Of a stretch of DNA of 64,000 nt, positions 49,205 through 57,461 are shown piece by piece. Source of the DNA: UBA6107 sp964459385 (lineage in GTDB: Bacteria; Chloroflexota; Anaerolineae; Anaerolineales; Anaerolineaceae). A program made the position numbers and the translations under genes. The DNA lies in contig CAYWLG010000001.1 in the NCBI GenBank assembly GCA_964459385.1, forward strand, positions 1 through 64,000. Reading direction: 5' to 3'. The first letter of the stretch is position 1. Every line of letters starts with the position of its first letter. A model generated the notes under the pieces. It ran no database searches, was not told the origin of the DNA, and saw only the letters and a program-made list of their open reading frames with translations.

Positions 49205-50496
49205 GCCACTCATTTGCATACAAGGCGTCCTCTTTGCCGGGGCCGCAGGATATTCAACGTAAGGTGCTGTCCAACGGCATCACCGTTTTAACGCGCAGCA
49301 ACTTCAACAGTCCCTCGGTGGTGGTGAGCGGCTACGTCAATGCCGGCAGCTCGCTCGACAGCCCGGAAAGGCTGGGGCTGGCCCACTTCACCGCGGCTGC
49401 CCTGATGCGCGGCACCAAAAAAGAGAGCTTTCAGCAGATCTTCGACCGGCTCGAATCGGCCGGGGCCAGTCTAGGCTTTGGCGCCAGCGTGAACAACACC
49501 GGTTTCAGCGGCCGGGCTTTGGCAGAAGACCTGCCCCTGCTGCTGGAACTGAGCGCCGAATGTTTACAAGAACCGGCCTTCCCGCCGCTTTACTTCAAAC
49601 GGCTGCAGGCGCAACTGCTGACCGGCCTAGCCATTCGGGCGCAAGAACCGGCCGAAATGGTCGCTTTATCCTTTGATGAACTGCTCTTCGGCAGCCATCC
49701 CTACGGCCGACCGGAAGATGGCTACACTGAAACGATCAAGCGCATCTCTCGCAACGATCTGGTGCGTTTTCACAGCGGCTATTACGGCCCGCAGAACATG
49801 GTGGTGGTTATCGTCGGCGCCATCGAAGCCGGGGCCGCTTTTGAGGCAGTCGAACGGGCGTTTGGCGCCTGGAAGACAAGCGCCAGCGCAGAGCGACCGG
49901 GCTTTGCGGCCATTGCCCCCCTGACCGAAACGAAACGCAAGCACATTGAATTGCCCGAAAAGAGCCAGATGGAGTTGTTGATAGGAACGCAGGGTCCCAG
50001 CCGATTATCGCCGGACTACCTGGCGGCGTCACTGGGAAACAACATTCTGGGCCAGTTTGGCATGATGGGACGCATCGGCAAGGAAGTGCGCGAAAAAGCC
50101 GGATTGGCGTATTACGCCTCCACCAGCCTGAACTCCTGGCTGGAGGGCGGCTCGTGGGAGGTTTCCGCCGGGATCAACCCAGAAAACCTCGAAAAAGCCA
50201 GTGATCTGATCTTGAAAGAATTAAAACGCTTCGTGAGCGAGCCGGTGAGCAGCAGCGAACTGGCCGACAGCCAGGCCCATTACATCGGGAGGCTGCCCCT
50301 TTCACTGGAATCGAACGGCGGCGTGGCCAATGCCCTGCTCAACCTGGAACGCTTCAACCTGGGACTGGATTACTATCAGCTTTACGCCGAACGCGTGCAA
50401 GCCGTGACCGCCGCACAGGTGCTGGAAGCAGCGCAAAAATATATTGATCCCGACAAGCTGGTGATCGTCAGTGCCGGGACGAAGGCAAGCGCATGA
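49201..50496 (+). CDS. M16 family protein, non-catalytic subunit
   Basis: A 431-residue M16-fold protein in which the zinc motif is replaced by HFTAAALMRGTKKES near residue 60, so it cannot bind zinc in the usual way. The C-terminal domain includes GRIGKEVREKAGLAYYASTS, the Arg/Tyr substrate-binding region of M16 partners. It overlaps the catalytic subunit gene by an ATGA junction and the acpS gene likewise, so the three are translationally coupled. Confidence 0.92.
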   Translation: MSHSFAYKASSLPGPQDIQRKVLSNGITVLTRSNFNSPSVVVSGYVNAGSSLDSPERLGLAHFTAAALMRGTKKESFQQIFDRLESAGASLGFGASVNNTGFSGRALAEDLPLLLELSAECLQEPAFPPLYFKRLQAQLLTGLAIRAQEPAEMVALSFDELLFGSHPYGRPEDGYTETIKRISRNDLVRFHSGYYGPQNMVVVIVGAIEAGAAFEAVERAFGAWKTSASAERPGFAAIAPLTETKRKHIELPEKSQMELLIGTQGPSRLSPDYLAASLGNNILGQFGMMGRIGKEVREKAGLAYYASTSLNSWLEGGSWEVSAGINPENLEKASDLILKELKRFVSEPVSSSELADSQAHYIGRLPLSLESNGGVANALLNLERFNLGLDYYQLYAERVQAVTAAQVLEAAQKYIDPDKLVIVSAGTKASA

Positions 50497-50894
50497 GCGA
50501 ACTTTCTTGCGGGGTAGATCTGATCGAGATCGACCGCTTTAAGAACCTGAACCCGGCCATCCGCGGGCGATTCATCCAGCGTGTTTACACAGCGGCCGAG
50601 AGAAAGCTCTGTGCCGACCGCGATGAGAGCCTGGCCGGGCGTTTTGCCGTCAAAGAAGCGGTGGCCAAGGCACTGGGGTGCGGCATCGGGGTGGTGCACT
50701 GGCAGGATATTGAAACGCTGGTCAATGAAGAAGGCCAGCCTCAGTTAAAATTACACGGGCCGGCCAAAAAACTGGCCGCTGAGTTGGGTTTTTACACCTG
50801 GTCGGTTTCGATCACACACACGGCGAAACTGGCAATGGCTTTTGTGGTGGCACTTGTTGGAGAAAGAGAGAACGAGAAGGAAGACCGTCCATAA
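50493..50894 (+). CDS. acpS: Holo-[acyl-carrier-protein] synthase
   Basis: A 133-residue phosphopantetheinyl transferase that activates acyl carrier protein. Motifs CGVDLIEIDRF (Asp magnesium ligand) and GRFAVKEAVAKALGCGIG (Glu, Lys) are present, with SITHTAKLAMAFVV at the end. Length is typical of AcpS. It overlaps the M16 gene and abuts the phosphoesterase gene. Confidence 0.95.
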   Translation: MSELSCGVDLIEIDRFKNLNPAIRGRFIQRVYTAAERKLCADRDESLAGRFAVKEAVAKALGCGIGVVHWQDIETLVNEEGQPQLKLHGPAKKLAAELGFYTWSVSITHTAKLAMAFVVALVGERENEKEDRP

Positions 50895-51557
50895 ATGCGC
50901 ATCCTTTCAGTGAGCGATACCGAGATCGGTTTCATCTACAGCCCCATGATCGTGGAAAAATTTCAATTCATCGATCTGGTGATCAGTTGTGGTGATCTGC
51001 CTTACTATTATCTTGAATACATTCTTAGCATGCTCAATGTGCCCCTCTACTACGTGCGCGGCAATCATGCCAGCCGGGTGGAATTCACCAGCGGCGGCGA
51101 GCGCACTTCGCCGTGGGGGGCGGTGAATATTCATCAGCGGGTGGTCGAAGACGACACCGGTCTGCTGATGGCTGGGTTGGAAGGCTGTGTGCAGTATAAT
51201 CGTGGGCCGTATCAATATTCGCAAAGCGAATACTGGATGAAAGTCTTTCGGCTGATTCCGGGGTTAATGATCAATAAGATGCGTTTTGGGCGTTACCTGG
51301 ATGTTTTTGTGACCCATGCGCCGCCCTGGAAGATCCACGATGACACCGATCTGCCCCATCAGGGGATCAAGGCTTTCAACTGGTTCAACAAGGTTTTTCA
51401 GCCGTCTTACCATCTGCACGGGCATATTCATGTGTACCGCAACGATGTCGAGACGGTTACACAAGTGGAGAATACCACCGTGATCAACACTTACGGTTAT
51501 AAGGTTTTAGATATCGCCACACCGCCGACGCGGTCGTGGCAGAAGAAAGTGAAGTGA
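50895..51557 (+). CDS. Calcineurin-like metallophosphoesterase
   Basis: A 220-residue protein with degenerate metal motifs. MRILSVSDTEIG replaces the usual GDxHG first motif with SDTE. ISCGDLPYYYLE, VRGNHASRVEF, FVTHAPPW and HLHGHIHVYR supply the Asp, Asn-His and His ligands. The substrate is unknown. It begins on the base after the acpS stop codon. Confidence 0.87.
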   Translation: MRILSVSDTEIGFIYSPMIVEKFQFIDLVISCGDLPYYYLEYILSMLNVPLYYVRGNHASRVEFTSGGERTSPWGAVNIHQRVVEDDTGLLMAGLEGCVQYNRGPYQYSQSEYWMKVFRLIPGLMINKMRFGRYLDVFVTHAPPWKIHDDTDLPHQGIKAFNWFNKVFQPSYHLHGHIHVYRNDVETVTQVENTTVINTYGYKVLDIATPPTRSWQKKVK

Positions 51558-51560
51558 ACT

Positions 51561-52514
51561 ATGCAAGACGATAATGATTCACCCATTTCGGGGCGAGTGC
51601 TGTTTCAGACGGCGCGCGAAGATTTTACCCACGCTTACTTCAAGGGCTTCATCCGTGCCATGCAAAGCTGGATGCGGCGTGAAAACAACGATCTGCTGCC
51701 CTATGATGAAGTGCGCAAACATATTCCCATGCGCGGACAATATTATGTGGGGTTGCAGCAGATCGAAACGGATAAGATCATCGGCTCAGTGAGTCGGTTT
51801 AACGACTTTGACCGTGCCTTTCTGCCGCGTCAGACTCATACGCGCGGGCGCTGGGAATCGATCGACCGTGCCTACTTTCAGGACGTGATCTTGCCGCCGA
51901 TCGATGTTTACAAGGTGGGCGATGCCTATTTTGTAAAAGACGGTAACCACCGTGTTTCGGTGGCACGCGAGCGCGGCCAGGCCTATATGGACGCCTATGT
52001 GATCGCGGTGGACATTCCGGGCAAGCTGGATTCGCGCACCAATCTGGATAACCTGATCATGGTGCAGGAGTACGCCGAATTCTTGAACACCACGCAGCTT
52101 GACCGGCTTTACCCGGATGAAGATTTTCATTTCTCAATTCCAGGGCAGTATGGCAAGATCTTGCAGCATATCAGCGTGCATCAATGGTTCATGGGTGAGG
52201 CCAAGCAGCATCCCATTGAGTACAGCGATGCGGTCAAAGGCTGGTACAAAGACCTGTACCGACCGCTGGTAAAGATCATTCGCAAGTATAAGATACTTGA
52301 CCAGTTCCCCGGCCGCACCGAGACCGACCTGTATCTGTGGATCATCGAGCACCGCTGGTATTTGGGGGAGGAACTGCATCGTTCTGTGAGCCTCGAAGCG
52401 GCAGCCTTGAACTTCTCGCAGAAATTCTCGCGCAACAGTTTCATCCGCTTCTGGCAAAAGATCGGGCAGTTCTTTAAACGGCTATTTGGCCGAAAAGAGA
52501 GTAAGATCGAATAA
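51561..52514 (+). CDS. ParB-like nuclease-fold protein, function unknown
   Basis: A 317-residue protein. Residues about 95-160 contain PPIDVYKVGDAYFVKDGNHRVSVAR, split here as PPIDVYKVGDAYF and VKDGNHRVSVARERG. The Gly-Asn-His-Arg motif is typical of ParB/sulfiredoxin-like folds that bind nucleotides. The C-terminal half is rich in aromatic and charged residues and ends in a basic stretch (FFKRLFGRKESK). No helix-turn-helix is obvious. It follows the phosphoesterase after three bases. I do not recognise a specific family. Confidence 0.7.
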   Translation: MQDDNDSPISGRVLFQTAREDFTHAYFKGFIRAMQSWMRRENNDLLPYDEVRKHIPMRGQYYVGLQQIETDKIIGSVSRFNDFDRAFLPRQTHTRGRWESIDRAYFQDVILPPIDVYKVGDAYFVKDGNHRVSVARERGQAYMDAYVIAVDIPGKLDSRTNLDNLIMVQEYAEFLNTTQLDRLYPDEDFHFSIPGQYGKILQHISVHQWFMGEAKQHPIEYSDAVKGWYKDLYRPLVKIIRKYKILDQFPGRTETDLYLWIIEHRWYLGEELHRSVSLEAAALNFSQKFSRNSFIRFWQKIGQFFKRLFGRKESKIE

Positions 52515-52517
52515 GCA

Positions 52518-52550
52518 AACAGGGACCCTGAAAGAAACGGGGTCCCTGTT
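52518..52550. terminator. Convergent terminator
   Basis: AACAGGGACCC (52518-52528) pairs with GGGTCCCTGTT (52540-52550). It separates the acpS-led operon (+) from the envelope operon (-). Confidence 0.82.
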
Positions 52551-52572
52551 CAGTTAAAATGAGAGGTCTGTG

Positions 52573-53622
52573 TCAGTTGATCTTTTCGATGACCAGGCTG
52601 CCAATGGCCAGGCTGACATCGAGATCTACCTTGTAATCGGCACTGGGAGAGGTGATCTGACCCTGAGTGCGGGTGTAATCGGCCGGCATGTCGGTGGAAA
52701 CGAGGCCGTTGTTGACGTGCAGGGTGAGCTGGGTGCCTTTGGGCACGCGAATGACGATCTCGCCGATGGCGTTGCTGATGCTACCGCTAAAAGAAGTGTT
52801 CTCTGGCAAGGTGACCACGGTCTTGCCCATCGCTTGCTGTACGGTGAGGCTCTCCAGTTGGATGTCACTGGCATTGGTGATGAGCAGGCCCATTGCCTCT
52901 TTGGCGGTCAGGTCAATGGGGATGGTGGAGTTGATCTCCAGATTCCAGGGGTAAGAGGTGATCTGCATGGGCAGCACCACCACGCCGGCGCCCTGAATAT
53001 CGAGCGTGCTTTTGCCATCCAGTGGGGCGGTGTAGCTGGGGTTCATGCTCATGTTATTGGGCAGGTAAACGCTGCCCTCGGCCAGCACATCTTCGGCGGC
53101 GCCGCCCTGCAAATTCAGTTCACCGGCAGCAATGGAGACATTGATCTCAGAGCTGGTAGCCTGATCGAGGGGTTGATTCACCTCCGCCGCTTTGGCAGGG
53201 GTGCTGAAGGGGCCGACCATTGCCAGCCAAACGATGCTGCCGACGAGCAGAAGGCCCAGGCCAACGCGCAAAATGGTGCTCCAGGTGGAGGCATTGTGCC
53301 CAAAGGCAACATCCAATCCCCAGCCGACCAACAGAATAGGCCACAGGCGCAAGAGCAGGTCGAGGCCGCCCCACTGCAGGTAGTGCAAATTGCCCAGCAG
53401 CAACAGAGTGCCCAGGCCGATGAACACCAGTGAGCCCATCCAGCCATCGCGGCGGTAAAGGCCATCGAGGCCGCCCACCACAAAGATCAAAGGCCAGTAG
53501 GTGCTGACGATGCTCCAGGTGGAGCCTTCGATGGTGCCCAGGTTGGTGAGCAGCAAGAAGATACCCAGCACGACCAGCAGCAACGGAAAGAATAAACTAC
53601 GCGGTTTTCTGTACTCGTTCAT
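52573..53622 (-). CDS. LiaI/LiaF-like membrane protein with toastrack (DUF4097/DUF2154-like) domain
   Basis: A 349-residue protein. Four to five membrane segments lie in residues 10-140 (LFFPLLLVVLGIFLLLTNLG and further DUF5668-like hairpins). A beta-rich exported or cytoplasmic domain follows (about 160-349) with repeated Ile/Leu/Val-Gly steps such as SISNAIGEIVIRVPKGTQLT, as in toastrack domains of envelope-stress proteins. It is the last gene of a five-gene operon. Role inferred from domain type: membrane stress sensing. Confidence 0.78.
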   Translation of the reverse strand: MNEYRKPRSLFFPLLLVVLGIFLLLTNLGTIEGSTWSIVSTYWPLIFVVGGLDGLYRRDGWMGSLVFIGLGTLLLLGNLHYLQWGGLDLLLRLWPILLVGWGLDVAFGHNASTWSTILRVGLGLLLVGSIVWLAMVGPFSTPAKAAEVNQPLDQATSSEINVSIAAGELNLQGGAAEDVLAEGSVYLPNNMSMNPSYTAPLDGKSTLDIQGAGVVVLPMQITSYPWNLEINSTIPIDLTAKEAMGLLITNASDIQLESLTVQQAMGKTVVTLPENTSFSGSISNAIGEIVIRVPKGTQLTLHVNNGLVSTDMPADYTRTQGQITSPSADYKVDLDVSLAIGSLVIEKIN

Positions 53623-53623
53623 A

Positions 53624-54079
53624 TTAATCTCGATTCACGCCGCGAACCAGCAGTGCAACGCCGGCCAGCAAGATCAGGGCCGCCCAGACCACGCCGCTGT
53701 TCAACCAGCTTAACCAGGAAAAATTGAACTGCTTGAGGATCATAAAGCCACCGGCCAACACCAGGGCAGCACCGATGAAACGAATGGCATTCTGGTTGGG
53801 TGACCTGATGGCATTCACGAAGTCGTCGCGCACCAAGCCAGCCCGATCTTTGAGGTCTTCACCATCGAACTCGGGGGTCTTGCCCTGAAAAACGTGGCCT
53901 TCTTGAGGAAGAACGATCCACAAAATGAAGTAAACGAGCGGGCCAAACCCACCGGCCATGGTAAGCACCACAAAGAAGAGGCGCACGATTGTGACATCGA
54001 TCTTCAAGTAATGGCCCAGACCGGCGCAGACACCGCCGAGCATCTTGTCGCTGGTACTACGATAGAGGCGATTTTCCAT
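53624..54079 (-). CDS. PspC domain membrane protein
   Basis: A 151-residue protein. It starts MENRLYRSTSDKMLGGVCAG then LGHYLKIDVTIVRL, the PspC signature, and has the PspC membrane helix (about 33-55) plus two more hydrophobic segments near 100-120 and 125-145 (DUF5668-like). PspC proteins regulate phage-shock-type membrane stress responses. The frame is open to 54250, but AGGCCCTT before ATG 54079 and the PspC alignment set the start. It lies between membrane genes of the same operon. Confidence 0.86.
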   Translation of the reverse strand: MENRLYRSTSDKMLGGVCAGLGHYLKIDVTIVRLFFVVLTMAGGFGPLVYFILWIVLPQEGHVFQGKTPEFDGEDLKDRAGLVRDDFVNAIRSPNQNAIRFIGAALVLAGGFMILKQFNFSWLSWLNSGVVWAALILLAGVALLVRGVNRD

Positions 54080-54087
54080 AAGGGCCT

Positions 54088-54741
54088 CTACTCGTTCTTC
54101 TTGATGAAAGTGCGCACGATCAGGTAGCCGCCGCCAAGAACGAGGATAGCAGGCAAGATCAAACCTGCCGCGGTCTGCATGAAGGCGCCAGAGCCGAGCA
54201 TCAAGAGCGTGCCAAACACGGCGCAGATGCCGGCGGGAATCCAGGGCCATTTTTCATTGCGGCCGATGGGCATTAAACCCAGAACGGCAAAGGTGGCAGC
54301 GATGCCCAGGAAGAAGGTGGCACCGGAGGCAAAGCCGTTGTACTGCGCCACCCAGGCGACCAACGCCAGGGTGAACAAAACACCAGCAGGGATGATAGCC
54401 CACCAGTAATCGTGGCGTAGCAGGAAGACCACCAAAAAACCCAGTCCGATGAATCCCAGAAAAAGGGTGCCACCGAAGTTATTGGCAAAAACGGGGAAGA
54501 ACTCAGCCGAGGCAATGAGTGCGCCCAGCCCCAAGAGCACAAAGCCCGGAATGGCGGCCCACCAGTGCTCACGATTGGAGGCCAATACATACAGGAAGAC
54601 ACAGCCAGCCAGCGCAAACACGGCGGCGACGATCACCCCACCCAGATGGAAGGGCAGATGAAAGATCTGTTGAATCAGGAACAAACCACCCACAACGATG
54701 AGGGCAATTCCACCAAAAATACGTTTTGCTGAATCGCTCAT
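54088..54741 (-). CDS. Multi-span membrane protein of the PspC operon, function unknown
   Basis: A 217-residue protein with seven or so predicted membrane helices arranged as short hairpins (GGIALIVVGGLFLIQQIFHL, then FALAGCVFLYVLA, PGFVLLGLGALIASAEF and others). It resembles the DUF5668/LiaI-type hairpin proteins by pattern only. AAAGGAG precedes the ATG. It is eight bases upstream of the PspC gene. Confidence 0.72.
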   Translation of the reverse strand: MSDSAKRIFGGIALIVVGGLFLIQQIFHLPFHLGGVIVAAVFALAGCVFLYVLASNREHWWAAIPGFVLLGLGALIASAEFFPVFANNFGGTLFLGFIGLGFLVVFLLRHDYWWAIIPAGVLFTLALVAWVAQYNGFASGATFFLGIAATFAVLGLMPIGRNEKWPWIPAGICAVFGTLLMLGSGAFMQTAAGLILPAILVLGGGYLIVRTFIKKNE

Positions 54742-54752
54742 TTTGAACTCCT

Positions 54753-55553
54753 TTAATTGATTTCTACAGAACCCAGACCCATTTCGACAGAAATCTCTAC
54801 TTTGTTGAGGGCAGTCTCGTAATCACTGGAACGATATTGATCACCATTTTGCATAAAGCGTGAGGTGTCTACGTTCAAGCCGGTCAGGCCACTTTTGACG
54901 TGAATATTGGCGGCCACACCCAGCGGGATGTGCACTTTCATCGAGGCGACGCCCGATTTGATCTGCACATAGGTCATGCCGGCGTTGGCGGGCAGGGTCA
55001 GCTCGCAGGAACTGGCACCGGTCTCGATGGTGACATCACTGGCTTTGGTGCCGGAAAGGTCGAGAATGGACTCGCTGGCGCCGGTCTTGAAGTGCAGTTT
55101 GACGGGCACTTCGGGGGTGACGCCTACATTCCATTCATAGCCATATTTGCCAACGTCCCAGGGGCCGGTAAAGATGAGGTCGTGCGGGGTTTCGAGCACC
55201 GTTTTAACGCGATTGCCGAAGCGCTGCACGTCACTGGAAACGCCGCCCAAAAAAGTGCCGCTGAACAGGTCACCGGGGCGGGCAGTAGCATCCACCTGCA
55301 AACGGCCGGCGCCATGTTGAAAGACGATCTCGCCTTCGGCAGCATTTTCGAGGGGAACCTCGGACTGCACTGGGTCGAGGGTGCGGGATTTATATAAAGC
55401 GGGGCGCAGCAGGAACCAGGCGCCCAATAACACGATCACCACCGGCCAGAAAAAGCCCCAGGCACGGCTGGACAAAACGCCCAGATTGATGGCCAATAAC
55501 ATGGCCCCCAGCAGGATGATGACAACACCAAAAAAAATACCACTTCTTCTCAT
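54753..55553 (-). CDS. LiaF-like protein: membrane hairpin plus toastrack domain
   Basis: A 266-residue protein with two membrane helices (about 5-25 and 32-50) followed by a beta-rich domain (about 65-266) with periodic VEVETGAS-like strands such as KLHFKTGASESILDLSG and VTIETGASSCELTLPA. This is the LiaF/toastrack arrangement. It shares the architecture of the last gene in the operon, so the two may be paralogues with different sensing surfaces. Confidence 0.8.
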   Translation of the reverse strand: MRRSGIFFGVVIILLGAMLLAINLGVLSSRAWGFFWPVVIVLLGAWFLLRPALYKSRTLDPVQSEVPLENAAEGEIVFQHGAGRLQVDATARPGDLFSGTFLGGVSSDVQRFGNRVKTVLETPHDLIFTGPWDVGKYGYEWNVGVTPEVPVKLHFKTGASESILDLSGTKASDVTIETGASSCELTLPANAGMTYVQIKSGVASMKVHIPLGVAANIHVKSGLTGLNVDTSRFMQNGDQYRSSDYETALNKVEISVEMGLGSVEIN

Positions 55554-55570
55554 GGAAAGTTCCTTTGCAG

Positions 55571-56083
55571 CTAATGTTTCTTGACCAGGGTGTTTACACC
55601 GATCAACACGCCGGCGAGCACGAGCATGAGGGGCCAGTAAGGGCCCATCCAGCTAAAACCGCCAAAAAAGGCGCCGAAAATGACGAACATGACCAGGCTG
55701 GAGCCGATGGTGCTGAGGGCAGAAGAGACGCTGTAACGTTCGCGTCCGCCCAGCAGCTTGGCCAGAAGCATGCCGACCCCCACAAAGCCGGGGATGAGCG
55801 CCCACATATAGGCCCAGGTGGCCCAGTTACCGGTAGCGTTTTGCCACCAGAGAATACCGCCAATGCCGCCAACGATGGTGGCCGGCACGGCCATGTCGGG
55901 CACCCCGATCATCAGACCGAGCACGAGCAGACCGGCCGCCACGATCTCAATGATCATGGGCCAGGTGTTGGCCTGATTGAGGATGGCTTGAAAAGAGGGA
56001 ACCAGGTTGGCGGCAATGAAAACTGCACCCAGAACCACCAAAATGACCCCTACTGTTAAACTTGCACGCTGACTTTTGTTCAT
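55571..56083 (-). CDS. Membrane protein, DUF5668-like, first gene of the envelope operon
   Basis: A 170-residue protein with five or so hydrophobic segments, including VGVILVVLGAVFIAANLVPS and YWPLMLVLAGVLIGVNTL. These Trp-Pro-containing hairpins are the pattern of LiaI/DUF5668 proteins. GAGGTC lies before the ATG. It opens the operon 56083 to 52573; spacings between genes are 1-17 bases. Confidence 0.75.
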   Translation of the reverse strand: MNKSQRASLTVGVILVVLGAVFIAANLVPSFQAILNQANTWPMIIEIVAAGLLVLGLMIGVPDMAVPATIVGGIGGILWWQNATGNWATWAYMWALIPGFVGVGMLLAKLLGGRERYSVSSALSTIGSSLVMFVIFGAFFGGFSWMGPYWPLMLVLAGVLIGVNTLVKKH

Positions 56084-56247
56084 AAGACCTCACTTCATTC
56101 TCTTTTCTAGATACTACATATACGAGTGTGCAGCAGAGAGGTTGCAAAATCAGGCAGGGCAAAAAAAGGGGAATAGAAAAGCGAAAGAGGATATTTGAGA
56201 GAGGCTCTTCATCGTTTGGTTCCCCCGTCAGTTACTGAGGGAGGCTC

Positions 56248-56275
56248 TTGACATTCGTTCATAAATGGGTATAAT
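56248..56275 (+). promoter_or_regulatory. cysK promoter
   Basis: A perfect TTGACA (56248-56253) and TATAAT (56270-56275) are separated by 16 bases. Transcription would start near 56282, giving a 5' leader of about 220 bases before cysK. Confidence 0.88.
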
Positions 56276-56320
56276 AACAACAATATTTATCATATATTTA
56301 ATAAATATTTGGAGTGTTCG

Positions 56321-56362
56321 ATGAGATTAAATTGCTCGTGTATACGGCGGGGAGCGCAATAA
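56321..56362 (+). CDS. Cysteine-containing leader peptide (13 aa)
   Basis: A short ORF reads MRLNCSCIRRGAQ and ends in TAA. GGAG lies six bases before the ATG, a better ribosome binding site than many in this window. Two of its thirteen codons are cysteine (TGC at 56333-56335 and TGT at 56339-56341). It sits in the cysK leader between a perfect promoter and a terminator-like hairpin, the typical layout for attenuation by Cys-tRNA supply. Confidence 0.65.
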   Translation: MRLNCSCIRRGAQ

Positions 56363-56409
56363 CCACCGCCTGACTTTTCAAAAGCTTTTTTGCAACGGTC
56401 AACTTTTCG

Positions 56410-56469
56410 GGCGGCAGGACGCATCCCCGCACTTGTACGTGCCCCGCGTGTCTCAGCCGCTTTTCGTTT
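56410..56469 (+). terminator. Probable attenuator hairpin in the cysK leader
   Basis: GCGGC (56411-56415) pairs with GCCGC (56456-56460), GGACGC with GCGTGTC inside, and GCAC (56429-56432) with GTGC (56439-56442). TTTTCGTTT follows at 56461. The alternative pairing GCGGGGA (56347-56353, end of the leader peptide) with TCCCCGC (56424-56430) would break it. The stem has bulges, so terminator strength is uncertain. Confidence 0.55.
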
Positions 56470-56504
56470 AAGTTGATCGTATTTATTTAATGGGAGTTTT
56501 TATC

Positions 56505-57437
56505 ATGAAAATTGCAAACGATGTCACCGAACTGATCGGCAACACCCCATTGGTTCGATTAAACCGCCTCAATAAATCAGGTAACGCAAACGTTGTTTTA
56601 AAGCTCGAATACTTCAACCCTTCTCATTCGGTGAAGGATCGCATTGGCGTGGCAATGGTGGACGCCGCTGAACGCGATGGTCTGCTCAATAAGGACAGCA
56701 TCATCATTGAGCCGACAAGCGGGAACACCGGCATTGCACTGGCTTTTGTAGCTGCCGCGCGCGGATATAAATGCACGCTGGTGATGCCCGACACGATGAG
56801 CAAAGAACGGCGCATGCTGCTGCGCGCCTATGGGGCCGAATTGATCTTGACCCCCGGCAGTGAAGGAATGGGCGGCGCCATCCGAAAAGCCGAAGAACTG
56901 GCCGCCTCAGATAAACGCTACTTCCTGCCGCAGCAGTTCAAGAACCCGGCCAACCCCGAAATTCACCGCCGCACTACGGCCGAAGAGATCTGGCGCGACA
57001 CAGAAGGCAGTGTGGATTATGTAGTTGCCGGTGTGGGTACGGGTGGCACCATCACCGGCATCGGTGAAGTGCTCAAGAGCCGCAAGCCCTCGGTGAAGAT
57101 GATCGCGGTTGAGCCGGATGCCTCGCCTGTGCTTTCGGGCGGTCCCAAGGGGCCCCATCCCATTCAGGGTATCGGCGCCGGTTTTGTGCCGGAGGTTCTC
57201 AATACCAAGATATACGATGAAATCATCCGTGTGAAAGGCGACGATGCTTTTGCCACCGCCCGGGCGCTGGCCAGCCAGGAAGGCCTGCTGGTGGGCATTT
57301 CATCGGGGGCGGCCACCTGGGCGGCTTTGCAGCTCTCGGCCCGGCCTGAAAACCAAGGCAAGCTGATCGTGGTCATCATTCCGTCCTTTGGTGAGCGTTA
57401 CTTATCCACCGCCTTATATGCCGACCTGGCCGATTAA
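56505..57437 (+). CDS. cysK: Cysteine synthase (O-acetylserine sulfhydrylase)
   Basis: A 310-residue PLP enzyme making cysteine from O-acetylserine and sulfide. The PLP Lys is in NPSHSVKDRIGVAMVDAAE and the substrate loop in EPTSGNTGIALAFVAAARG. GVGTGGTITGIGEVLK holds the phosphate. The start is ATG 56505 (MKIANDVTEL), with GGGAG eight bases upstream; ATG 56490 has none. It is followed after 24 bases by cysE, and preceded by the leader described here. Confidence 0.96.
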   Translation: MKIANDVTELIGNTPLVRLNRLNKSGNANVVLKLEYFNPSHSVKDRIGVAMVDAAERDGLLNKDSIIIEPTSGNTGIALAFVAAARGYKCTLVMPDTMSKERRMLLRAYGAELILTPGSEGMGGAIRKAEELAASDKRYFLPQQFKNPANPEIHRRTTAEEIWRDTEGSVDYVVAGVGTGGTITGIGEVLKSRKPSVKMIAVEPDASPVLSGGPKGPHPIQGIGAGFVPEVLNTKIYDEIIRVKGDDAFATARALASQEGLLVGISSGAATWAALQLSARPENQGKLIVVIIPSFGERYLSTALYADLAD

Positions 57438-57461
57438 CGGTCGGGCCAGAAAAGAGCCAGT

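Noticed and set aside
54080..54250. Longer N-terminus for the PspC protein
   Set aside because: It is out-of-frame coding of the upstream membrane gene; the PspC domain begins at MENRLYRST.
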